Below, in pieces: positions 12,967-24,036 of a DNA stretch of 64,000 nucleotides; position 1 is the first letter of the stretch, and every line of letters begins with the position of its first letter. Under the pieces are notes generated by a model. The model made no database searches, was not told the origin of the DNA, and saw nothing but the letters and a program-made list of their open reading frames with translations. The translations under genes and the position numbers were made by a program. The stretch is taken from contig JADGJC010000093.1 in NCBI GenBank assembly GCA_027596075.1, positions 1 through 64,000 of the forward strand. Direction: 5' to 3'. Origin of the DNA: Rhizophlyctis rosea (taxonomy: Eukaryota; Chytridiomycota; Chytridiomycetes; Rhizophlyctidales; Rhizophlyctidaceae).

Positions 12967-14054
12967 TGGAGGGGCGCGGACTTGTACTTTTCCTTTCCCT
13001 CGTTTTTTTGCTCATCTTTTTGTCTTCTATCATTTCTGTCGCTGCGTTGTACTTTGTTTGTCAGCTGTTAGTGTTTCTTGTCCTCTATACTTTTCTTCTT
13101 TTCCCAGCTCGGCATAGATACGTCTTAATGTCGGCTGTGGTGCATACTTTCTGCTTTGGTTCTATAGAGATGTTCGGAATGGGGGTTTTGAGACTTATGT
13201 TGTGTATATACCGGTAGTGTTTTTGTTACTCTGATTTGTTTACTTCTCCAGGGGCGCATATATCCGCCGCCTTTGAATTTTGTAATAGACCTCGAAGTGA
13301 TGCCAGTATGATACGGTTCATGGTTGATGTTTTACATGCTTTGGCAATATCGGTTTAACCCTTTCGGTGATTTAATGGTGATGCTCAATGAATCCTCGGG
13401 GTTGTGCCAGGCTGTAGGGGCTTTGAGTGTCCTATGCAAATGGGATCATGCAGGGCATCTATCTTGCCTTCACAAACATACTGCCTATGTTTGGCATCCG
13501 GTCTGTTCATGCCAATTGGGGAGGGGATTGTAATCAAGTTCTTTGTTTACAACTGGAAGTCAAAAAAGGTAATCCTCAAGATGAATGTTCTGTCACTTTG
13601 ACATAGAAACTTCAGTCCCTTGAACATTCGTTTTGTTTATTATGTTATTATGCATGCGAAGCACTGGCCCGCCGATGCCCCGATCCATCTTGGAATAGTG
13701 TAGGAGAGTTGCTCCTGTTCCACTTGTCGCGTGACAGCACTAGAATGGCCCCCTGGTCATATTTTGGCATGCTTCCTCCTGCTGACTCCAAGCCAGGTTT
13801 CAGATCATGATAGTGGGAGATGGAGTGCGCAGGTCATGTTTGTTTCGCCACTCAGTCGGCCTCCATGCGCATGACAAGCAGACCATATGACTTTCACCTA
13901 TTGTGCAATGCTTCCAGGAGATAGTAAACTCAAAAACTTCTCGACTCTCAGCGATTATCTTCCCCTTCCCCTCTTGCCTTCCCGTGAGCTTACTTCCATG
14001 AGTTCGTGCATGACCCAATCTGCGGTATCTAAACGACGGAGTTGTTGAGGCAAC
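12967..14054. other. intergenic, no supported gene
   Basis: Pyrimidine-rich just after the antiporter (about 12980-13110), probably its 3' UTR. No motif or coding bias after that. The last part is the upstream region of GTPase copy B. Confidence 0.5.
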
Positions 14055-17000
14055 ATGACTTCCATGCAAAAAGACACATTACCATTCCAGCCCGTATGTA
14101 TTTCGTTCATGTAGTTGGTGGAGCCATTGTTTTTGAAGCCTCTTTCCACATCTACAGGTCGTCAAACGTGAACCGTCGCCTGAGCTAGACGCTCAGGGGA
14201 GCGCTACTCACAAAAGGCCTAAGCTTGATATGAAAGTCAAAAAAGCACATTCCACTGGGCCGAGACCTGCGGAAACTCTACAACCCCTCACGCTGAACAA
14301 AAGCCCAAAAGTTGAACGTGATTCAAGCGAACCCGGTCCACTCGTACTCAACGTCTCCCTCATGACGGCGCCCGACGAAAAGTGTTCGACTTCAAAGCGT
14401 GATGCCACAGTGTCGCTTTCCATGCCCGACACAGTCCACGCATTGAAAGATCAACTTCTGACACTTTGCAAAGTGTTAGAAGGGAAGACAGGTTGGTTTC
14501 GAAGCTGACTGCCCCTTCGGAAGTTGCAAGGCATCATGATTATTGACGATGACCCATGAACATCACCAACAGAAAGCTTCCCACGGTTGATTCACTGGCA
14601 CGAAGAGCTGCAAAAGCTTGTGGACAAGGATGTCCTACCAGAGACGACGATAGCGGTGGTGGGACACACCGGTGACGGTGAGTACGACGCTACATGCAAT
14701 AGATGGTGTCTTGGATGGAACTCATTCTGACTTGTAATCTAGGCAAGACAACGCTGATTCATGCCTTTCTGGAAGAGAACGAGTCAATACTGCCCAAAGG
14801 CGGACTTGGTTTGGCGTGTACGTCGGCAGTTACGGAGTTGAAATATACTGCGGATATCACCGGATACACCGCCAAAGTACACTTTTTGAGTGTGGAAGAA
14901 TGGGATCAGGGTACGTCCGCATGATGGTTAGGTGTGACCTTGGGCCTCTTGCTCTCCTGTGTCCAACGCGCAGTTCCAGAATTGGCATTACTCCTGGAAG
15001 ATTTGACGTATGGCGGCGAGCTTTCGTTCGATGATTTGACGGCCGATGATGGAAACAGAGTACGTTCAACCCTCTGGAATCACATCTCACATACGCTCAA
15101 GCCGACATTATGTTTCAGGAAGCGGACAAGGTGTTTGTTGTGGCGGACATCAAAAGAGCAGTCGACTCAAAAACGGGCAACGACTACCTGCGGAAAGCCG
15201 TTCGCGATGAAGTATGCTCTCTGTCTCATGGGATGGTTCTCCAACTAATGTTAACATTCTCAGTTCGAAATGGGTGGACGATCGAAATGCATCACCTACA
15301 TCTGGTGGGTGCGATAGGATCTTTTGTTTTGGCCACTACTAACACAGTAGTGTCAAGCACCGGGATGGATAAGCTCCCAAACGCGGATCTTCGGGATGCA
15401 ATCAAAAAGTATGGTCTCAAACCACAGGAAGAACTCATCCAGCGGCATCAACGAGACGCGGAAACAGGGGTTATGGATGATAAATTGCAAACTGCTCAGC
15501 AGCGGGTAGGGGATTCAAAATAGCATTTCGTTTTCCTACGTGATCCGAATTCATTGATCGCTCGAAACAGTATGCACTGAAGAAAATACGCGACGACGCT
15601 AAAGGAGAGCTGCGAAAAAAGTGCATAGAAGCTAGAAATCGAGCGATTGCTGAGAAGATTCAGAAGAACTTCACACCTGCGTAAGCGTCAGCACACGACC
15701 ATATGTGAGCTGCCAACTCACATTATGTTGCAGTGAGCGCGATCGTTCGTCCGGATTGCCCGAAGGCAATGTGGTCGTTAAATTCGTTAGTTCCACCACG
15801 TTTTTGGAAATGATGACAGGTGAATGGACTGGTAACAGAAACCGACATTCCTTGCATAAATGCTCATCCATGTTGACAGATGAAGACGCATATTCTTATG
15901 TAGGACATTTGACAAGGAGAAAGCCATGAAGGATCACCTCTGACGAGCATAAATGTTGCAGGTGTTTCCGAATGCAGCTGCGACTGGCATTCCCAATCTA
16001 CAAGCTTACGTCAGCCAAGTAAGGTTTGCTCTTGCGACCTTGGTGTTGTTACGCATACTAACGCAGGATGATGATTCGAACAGATTGGAACGTATGAACA
16101 GAGAGCCGCACTGACAAGTTTCAGTGAAGCTGCACTTGCACGTGTGACGACCATCTACAATGTTTTAAAGGGTGTCACAGCGCTTGCGGATGCAGCGTCG
16201 GGCGACGTGAAGAGGAAGCTAGCCTGCGTATTGACGGCTTCCGGCATGAGCCCGCAGGAGATTTGGAAGGAACAGCAGCTGAAAATCAAGCAGGTTAGTT
16301 CTCGCAAGCGCATTGATTCAATGTGGAAAAGGAAGTCTCACACCTTACACGATAGAAATATGACCAAATCAAGATTTTGGCCATTTCTGAGGTGGAAGCG
16401 GATCTCAAAGAACTTCGGAGAATGCTGTACGTTGGCGCAGAAGCAGGGAGGAAAGGTGCGACGGAGAAAGTGCAGCAGTGGCACAAGGTAAGCAAAGTTG
16501 TAATTTCTCTCATTGAAGTTACGCTGATCATGCTCCTCGAACCTCCAAGCCTACGTAAGTAGAATGGCTCGGCCTCATTTCACGGGGTGAAAGCTCAAAC
16601 TCTATGTCATACTTCTTTCAAGCACGAGGGGTGGAGTACATCATATGACCTACAAAGTATTTGCCGCTTCGTCCATTCGATAGCGGAAACGAGAACATGT
16701 CACTTACATGCGCACAATCAGGCAACCTGCAGGCGAGGCGGCAAATTCAAAGAGGAGGATTTCAATCTCGACTTGGTCAGCCCCTTCTATGAGACCGTCA
16801 AAGCAGCCTGGATTGCCCTCTTTGCCGACTTCAAGGATAGTCTAAACCGGATTATTACCAACATGAAGGTTGTTATGTACGGGTGCATTTGTTCCCGCAT
16901 TCATCTTTACCGTATCATCTTTCCGGCCAGGACTTCATCGATGCGATGTTCGTGGATGCGATTCAACAGATGGTTTGTGATGGGGAGTCTCATCAATCAG

Positions 17001-17878
17001 TGTAATGACACTGATTGTAATGATTGGTTTCAGGGACCGATCTGGGAACACGCCGAGCGGATCTGGTCCATTTTGACGGACATTTGGAAAGAAGTCGAGT
17101 GTAAGTCAGCAAATCCATCTCAGCATTGCCATCAAAATGTAGGCCTGACCTGTTTTGTCAAACAATTCGAATGGAAGTATGGCGTCAAGAGTGTTGCGAT
17201 GCTCTCTCGGTCAGTACATCGGATGTACAATGACTCGGCCAAACTCACAGGAGAATACATAAGGGTCCAAAAGTCTGTTCGCTTCTGAGCAAAATAAGCT
17301 GATGCTGGACATCAAGGCAGAGATGCAAAGACAGATGGTAAGGATTTATGTTAATCCCGCTGACAATGGCTACAGAAGTATTGTGACGTTCGGGGATTGC
17401 GTAACGGGTCCCATCATGTGATTGTTTGCTTGTGCTGGCAACCTTTTGGAGTTTCAGGTCATTGTGCATGCTGCTGCGGACCAGACCACTGAATCATTGC
17501 TAAGAGCTTCAGCACGGTATGCGGCTACACCTTACAAAGTGACACCTTTGCGATGCACTACGAAATTCCGGTATCGCTTCTATTGCCTTTTGATTGTCAA
17601 AATGATGAATTCAAAGTGTGCTCCCACCTATGAGGAACGAAGCGCCAAAGTGTCCTTCAAAGCCCAAATACTGGCAGCATGCAGTCGGCTTCAGTTTGAA
17701 CGCGCCAAGTCAAGAGGCTGAAGATCCACAGATTAAATCCGAGACTTCATTTCTGCACCATCTGCTTCAGTTCAGCATGGCCTACGCTTCACATGTGTCT
17801 ACGCAATTTGCAACAGTAAGCATTACGTGCAATGACATCGAAAGGAAACACAAACGGTACATTATACAAATGACATGA
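14055..17878 (+). pseudogene. SLIP-GC-type dynamin-like GTPase, copy B, internally deleted
   Basis: Exons I can join in frame: 14055-14093, 14158-14491, 14573-14677, 14743-14910, 14974-15059, 15119-15211, 15264-15304, 15358-15505, 15571-15680, 15734-15819, 15880-15899, 15962-16018, 16084-16293 and 16356-16487; later exons are less certain. Unlike copy A, the P-loop is intact (VVGHTGDGKTTLIHAF, split by an intron), followed by LPKGGLGLACTSAVTELK and WDQ...LLLEDL. Exon 14974-15059 then runs straight into ADKVFVVADIKRAV; the segment with WPLL and the DxPG (G3) motif found in copy A is absent. GGRSKCITYICTGMD gives a G4-like site (TGMD for TKxD). Near 16728 an 11-nt insert breaks the frame between TYMRTIR and RGGKFKEEDFNLDLV. 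The end is approximate. The N-terminus has an NLS-like KRPKLD. Without G3 normal GTP hydrolysis is unlikely; an expressed truncated protein ending near 16800 is possible. Confidence 0.68.
16995..17016 (+). repeat. short perfect hairpin inside an intron of copy B
   Basis: AATCAGTGT and ACACTGATT form a 9-bp stem with a 4-base loop between an exon ending in IQQM and one starting GPIWEH. It may help shorten the distance between splice sites. Confidence 0.4.
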
Positions 17879-17957
17879 GTGATCGTACAGAATTGGAAGG
17901 AAGAGATAAGCTATGTTCTCCAAAGCACTATTTCTGGCTCAAGCACAAACACCCTTC

Positions 17958-19119
17958 TCACTGTACAAGGCACTTCCCAACATCCCCTTGCATAGACCCA
18001 TACCCACCCCTTTGCAATTGCAGAAAGGTATTGTAAGCTACGCGCAATTGATTTGTCTGCGGATGCGTTGCTCCCAGCACTTGCCGAGCCCTTCCAAGTC
18101 CATTCATATACTGCGTATTGGCGGCCTGCAACTTCCCTTGGTTTTCGTACACTACCGCTAGATCACAGCGAGCATTCACCGTGAGCGGGTGGAATTCTCC
18201 CAAGACTTTTGCCCTCCCTTCAAAACATCGCCTATTGGTTTTGCGTCGGCGTGGGTTTTGCCTCGGCGTGCTTCCCCAGACTGTTGAAAGTCACAGCCAA
18301 TTGGTGGCGGACACCAACGTATCTAGATGTTCCTCTCCCAGCAGCCGCCTCCCCCTCTCGCACGCCTCGATGCACAAAGGCCTTGACGCCGCAAACTTCC
18401 TTTGGTTGCTGTATAGAACGGTGAGGTTGTTGAGGAAGGTGAGGGTGAGCGAATGGTCCTCTCCCAACATCCACTTTGCGTGGCTCCAACAGTCCTCGGC
18501 CAATCGTTGGGATTCAGATAACGCCCCCGATGTCTACAAAGCTCCGCCAAATTTGAGGAGGCAATGAGGGTGCGGTAATGGTGTGGCCCACAATTTCGCT
18601 TTATCCTTCTTTAAGCTTCTACGACCAATGGCTCCGCCTCTGCCACCATGCCCACCATAAGGTAAATGCACCCAGACCGTTCATTACCGTGAGCGTGTCT
18701 TCATGATCCTCCCCTCTGCCCGCCCAATCATCGCCAAACACTGCACATCCACCTCTGTATACTTCCCCTGCTTCTTGTATATGTCCGCATGTAAGCCCCG
18801 ACACCTTACAAATGCATGTCACTTCTCTCCTTGCTCGCGCCTGCATCCTTCCAAAACTTGTTTCAAGTACATGCTCCGCCTCCGAATCTTTTCCTATCAC
18901 AGCAAAATTCATTATCACTTGAACTTCTGCCAGAGTAGTGAGGTACTCGAACGTGGTTTCATCGTTTTCTCGCCAATGTGGACTCCAACTATCCCTACAA
19001 CCGACGATAAATTGCTCGGCTTCCTCGTACATCCCCTGCTCGAAATACAGCCGTCCCAGGGTGACTCGCCACTTCAATTCGTCCATTTCATTGTGGACTG
19101 ATTTTATGTGCGATTTCAT
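17958..19119 (-). pseudogene. TPR-repeat protein relic (kinesin-light-chain-type repeats)
   Basis: Read on the minus strand, several tetratricopeptide units with the G-x-x-H-x-x-T signature appear: GEDHEDTLTVMNGLG, LGEDHSLTLTFLNNLTVLY, LGEEHLDTLVSATN, LGEFHPLTVNARCDLAVVYE and LGATHPQTNQLRVAYN, plus helical partners such as GRLYFEQGMYEEAEQF. The units lie in different frames: shifts occur between GRYL and ESQRLAEDCW (about 18510), between ATN and LAVTFNSLGK (about 18295), and after LGKHAEAK (about 18230). Such repeats are common in fungal STAND/NLR-like proteins and kinesin light chains, where they mediate protein binding. No NB-ARC domain is visible here. At least three frameshifts make a functional product unlikely. 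Confidence 0.65.
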
Positions 19120-19857
19120 CCCGTTTTACCATCCACCCAAAGACCACGGACAAAATCATGCGGTCAAGAGTGGCGACCAGTCCTCAGGGACTGAAAATCC
19201 ATTCTTTCGGTCAGATGCGCTCCGATCAAAAGCCGTGCACTCATGATGAGCTGATCCATCCAGGCTTGCACCCAGTGCACCATTGCTCCTATGTAGTGTC
19301 AAGAACCTTCATGAAGCTTGTTCTAAGGCAATGCCACCTTCCAGTCTTGGTGGAATTTCAAAGTCACAGACTGGGTTGCGCCCGGGTTAGCTGGGTTATC
19401 GTGAGCGGACGAGAGATATTTGCTGACGCAATAATTTGACTGTGCCACCAGCCGCAATGGCACCCAATCATGCACACCCCTGCCCCAATCGCGTCATGAA
19501 CGGAACGTATTGAAGGAAGGAAAAGTGCCACAGCACCACTGGCAAGGGCTTCATGGTTGGTATAAATGGTTCGATATGGTCGGAGAAGTCCCTGTCACAG
19601 ATGTTGCTCCAGCGTGCTCTTCCCGATACTTCAAGCGCTCAAATTTCTACTGCCTTGGAAGATTGATCTCCGGCGACATGCCCACCTCGAATACGAAACA
19701 TGTCCAGGATACAATCAGTTCTTCATCTCATTGCACCACGGAGACGAAGATTAATCCCGCAAATGAACCCATAATATCAACCATTCCACCGAAACCTGTG
19801 ACGCGATCAATCTCATTAGCGTGCTCACCAAATCGAGCAGCAACAACCTCTTTCCGC
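19120..19857. other. region before the unknown Cys-containing ORF
   Basis: The frame of the gene at 19858 is open back to an ATG at 19510, but coding bias is not clear before about 19858. A minus-strand stretch near 19740-19880 reads as a hydrophobic peptide (GGMVDIMGSFAGLIFVSVV) and could be a small exon; I cannot decide. Confidence 0.3.
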
Positions 19858-20391
19858 ATGACCGTCAAAGCAGACCAACTGCGTCCCTATTCCAACCCCC
19901 GTCCAACAGAACCACACCTCAATCAACGCCACAACCTCCTCCGTCGCTTTCTCCGTCTCCTAAGTGAATGCCCACAAATCCTCTCCTCACTCCACAAACA
20001 AGCTCGTTCCCTCCGCCTCCGCCAAGGATTCGGCTGCATCGGTCTCTCCTTTAAATCCGACAGTTATCTCGAAAACGCCGTTACCACTCTTGCCAATCTT
20101 GAAACGTCCAACTTCACTCCTCCCTCACTTGGCGTCATTGGTCATTTTGCTGGTGGGAAGCAGAAGGGCCTGCATCGATGTACCAGAGCATGTTTAAAGG
20201 GTAATTGGAAGGCCGAACTGAAGGTAGATGTTGAGTGGCGGTGTGGGTGTTGTGAGATTTGTCCGAAGGATGGGGAGATGGCTAGGAATTGTAGATGGAA
20301 GGATGAGGTTATGGTTGTTGCGTTTGTCGGGGTGGTGAAGAAGAGTAGTGTACCGGACGTGGCTGTTTCGAAGCTAATACCGAAAAATTGA
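19858..20391 (+). CDS. hypothetical protein with C-terminal cysteines
   Basis: A 177-aa frame from ATG 19858; the same frame is open from an upstream ATG at 19510. I do not recognise the family. The N-terminal half is basic and helical (NLLRRFLRLLSECPQILSSL). The C-terminal half has cysteines clustered as RCTRAC, WRCGCCEIC and NCRW, then a hydrophobic strand-like end (MVVAFVGVV). The codon pattern supports translation: C-ending codons in the first half and G/T-ending codons in the second, as in exons of neighbouring genes. It could be one exon of a longer gene, since no promoter or splice site fixes the start. A zinc-binding role is possible but not shown. Confidence 0.42.
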   Translation: MTVKADQLRPYSNPRPTEPHLNQRHNLLRRFLRLLSECPQILSSLHKQARSLRLRQGFGCIGLSFKSDSYLENAVTTLANLETSNFTPPSLGVIGHFAGGKQKGLHRCTRACLKGNWKAELKVDVEWRCGCCEICPKDGEMARNCRWKDEVMVVAFVGVVKKSSVPDVAVSKLIPKN

Positions 20392-23300
20392 TTATGCAAA
20401 CTGGAATGTGTGAGTGGCGCTGTGTGAGTTTATGACTGAAGTGGCTTGAGTACTCTACGAATCGGTTGGACCGCATGGGGCCCAGCATATTTTGGAGCCA
20501 TACTGCCGATCCATTGTCATTGTCGGAGCACGGAGTAATAATCTACCATATGTCTTTTTGGCCTGTGTTGAACACAGTCAATCTTTGAAAGACCTCATCA
20601 TTGAAACAAATGAACAGAATAGGCGTCATGGGATAAGTGGCAGTGGTAGCCGCAAGAAGGATTGCTTTCACGAGCGGGTGATCATGATCTCGCATGAGCG
20701 ATACCCGCATTCATTCGCCATTGTTGTGCATCTTGTTTTTTTACGGAAACTTTGCCTCTACCATCATAGAGCTTATCAATCGAATCGTCATTGAAAACAT
20801 GTGTGCAATCGCGCTAGTTACCGAGCTGGCTTCGCAGCAGAGGGCAATCCTCGCATTACTGCTGCTCATGTTTGTCTCAGCCGTCACATGTTGGAATCCT
20901 TTTTGGTGCAGGCGTACGACGGTATACGAGGTCTTCCCTCGCGCCCAATGTGCTCCGTGTATATGCTTGCACCACATCTCAAGGAATGTAGAGCTGACAG
21001 TTGATGCAGCAATCTCGTGCAGGGCATGGAAACCCACGGAAAATGAGACAAAGAAGCGGCTTGCTGGGTGTGTCATTCAGAATTAAGGACCTACTAAGTG
21101 TTCCCACTGCGAAGGCGGTCACGGTAACGTTTTTCCTTCTCTTACGAGAATGGAAAACGTTTTGCGGGGTTGTAAAAAGAAAAGTGACGCTGAACAGCAT
21201 CGCATTTTATGAGACCTAAAGCGCGGTGGTGATACGCATAGTCTTCTCAATGAAAGTGTCCTTGGACGTCGGGGCAGCAATGTGTCATTGATAGGCGGCG
21301 CACACCTACACTTCGGCTATTGGATTTGATCGTCCCATAGTAGCAGTCGTTTGAGATACGGTCCGTCGCTGACGCAGTTAGAAAAGAAACAGGACGTTGA
21401 CAACTTATTATGCACCCAAAACAGCGTCGATCAGATTGTTATTTCAGGTGCAAACCTGTGCAACGGATCGCGTCGGCATGATGAGAATGTACACAACAAC
21501 TGTCACAGTGGACAGGGCTTTCTCTAGTGATGACCTCAGATTTCTCCAAAGATATGTTGTGTGGTGCCTGCTCTTGTTGAAACCCTTGAAAAAAGGAAAT
21601 CGAGTGTGGCATTCTATGTGACATCCAGCCAAAACCTTGGATGACGTCTCAAACTGAGCAACGACGAACACTCCCCAAGGATGCAAACGGATGTTGCGGC
21701 GCTGGTTTCACATCGTCAAACTTGCGGTTGGATTGGGCATGTAAAATTAGAGTTCTAGCCAGAGGGGAGACAAAAAAGAATGTAATCGCCGCTACGAGAT
21801 CTTTGAATTAGTCCAGACTCGAGCCCAGACTGGAACTTTCAACGTATTCTTGAAGCACGCCCGATTGGGAGGATTGTGCACAGGAAATTCAAGCATTGTA
21901 TTATATGAACACATTGCGGAATTTCAGCCGATGAGTAGATCCTCTTGTGACCGATCCTCGCTGCTAACGGAGTGAATGCCTTGAGCGGAAGGTAAGCGCG
22001 GCCCTGTAGAGTAGGACCTATCATTATCATCTCGTCCCGGACAAGAAAGTCGCCCCGTGGGACATTGGATTGCAGCTGACTACATGATTGCCGTAATCGA
22101 GTGTGCACCAACGATCGGCAAATGACACATTATGTTATGCGCACGTTCGAGCCCTTTATGAAGGGTGGATATTTGCCAACTTTGCCAGTGCTGAAAAAAG
22201 AAGAGTTTGAGTGAGCTTCTCATTAAGACCGGAGTGAATTGCATTTGCTTGGGGCACGATCGGATGAAAAGTGGTCGAGGGCTCAATAATCCACTGATAT
22301 TGGATGATTTAGTGAGGCATTTTGCAGTACGGGTTTTCGAGATGGCGCTTCCCGTCTTCGCTGATGCTCTTACTGCCTGAGAGGTGCATTCGTTGACCCG
22401 AACAGCGAGAGGCATGATCATTCTATCCCATAAGTCTGTCCTTTTTGTTGGGGTTGCCATTCACTTCGAAGGTAGCGTATGCACACTCGGGTGTTTAGCA
22501 CCGCCCTCTTCACCAAAATTGACAACAATGAATGGATCAAGTCCACGAGATGAATCATTTGCTTGGCGGTCAATTTGAATAAAAAGTAAGGTGCGGCGGA
22601 TTTGAGGGAAATGCTTCTATTGCCTTATAACGCCCAACTCATTCCATCCGCATGAGTGTCAAGCCCTTATCTTTACCCATCAAAAAGAGAAGGGTTTCGT
22701 ACTCACATTCATAAATGGCCATTGAAGGCTCTAATTATCTCTGTTGGGGTCGCGGATCAAGAACTTCGTATCGCCAAATGTGGAGAATTGGTTAGAATCG
22801 TCTGACTGACCCGAACACGAACCTGAAGAGTCAATCAACGTAGGGCATACCCCATCATCTGACGTGCAACTTCCTGCATCCATCGAACACAGACTAGGCA
22901 CTGTGTAGGGCATGTATGTGTCCTTTCCTTTTCTTGGTATTTCCTCTCATGATGGAACATGTGCAATGGAATGTCTACAAAACCTAACGCTGGAAAATTC
23001 GACCAAGGCATACTGCACTGGTTGACGGTTGTGGACCTGGAGTTGTATTCTGGCATATTTGCGCGTATTTCTTTTTTTTGGCTTATCCTCTTAACCATGG
23101 CAACTGAAACAAAAAGGAAGAAGGGCACGGATTGATTATCATGTATGATGGGATGGAAGCCGGTCAGACATAGTGTACTGCGTGTGTTTTCACAACGTGC
23201 AGACGTTTCTTCTTCGTGTGATCGATCCCGCCTCTATTGAGACAAGAATTGGAGGTGTATTCTGCATGAGGCACCGTTTAAATATAGTCTCCAATCCGCG

Positions 23301-24036
23301 CATTGAACTCAATGTTCAGCATCATATGCTTGGTTCATCGGGCAATTGATGGGATGTCCGTGTGCAATATTGTTGACTGGCTTGAAGGAGGGAAAGGGGG
23401 CTTGGACAGTATCAATATAACCCCAACAAGGAAGGCTTGAGATGGTGGTGCAGATCTGGGCACTCCGAGTTGGGACACAATGAGAGGCGGTGATGCGTGG
23501 TGGTTCACGTTTGCCTTGTTCCCACGAACTTCCTTCTTGGTTCGTGCATTCCATTTCGTACATTTCTTATTACATTGGCATTGCACGGGGTCCGCATAGT
23601 AGGAGGGTTCTTTTATAGACGGCATACTGAGTGCCAGCAGATATACGTAGCATAGACGAGCAAACGCATTCAGTAAACCGGGTAAGGGTGACTTTCCTCC
23701 CCAGGCTGGGGATGGCGGTGGAGAGGTGGCGTGGGAAAATACAGTGCATACCGGCCCTTGCATACACTTTACTGGCTACATGGCAATCATATGCTTTGCA
23801 AGCGTGTTAACCAACTTGCCACAGACACGATCAACAAATCGCCACGGCCAAACGGGGTGCATCATAGGACCGCCCGCGTGTGCTTGACGCGTTGTAAACA
23901 ATATATCCTCTGGTAAACAAATACTCGCCACCAATTCACCGTCGAACCTTTATTTTGTCTAACAGCAAATCCACCACTTGTCAGATACCCTCCCCACACC
24001 TTCCGTCAAATACCCACATAGCCTCAACACCAAACC
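20392..24036. other. long intergenic stretch, no supported gene
   Basis: Many short frames on both strands, none with family motifs or exon-type bias. The last about 80 bases before 24037 are C-rich and probably the leader of the NIPA-like gene. Confidence 0.5.

Noticed and set aside
19740..19880. Minus-strand peptide with a hydrophobic segment opposite the orphan ORF
   Set aside because: Too short, no splice partners found; codon pattern favours the plus strand nearby.
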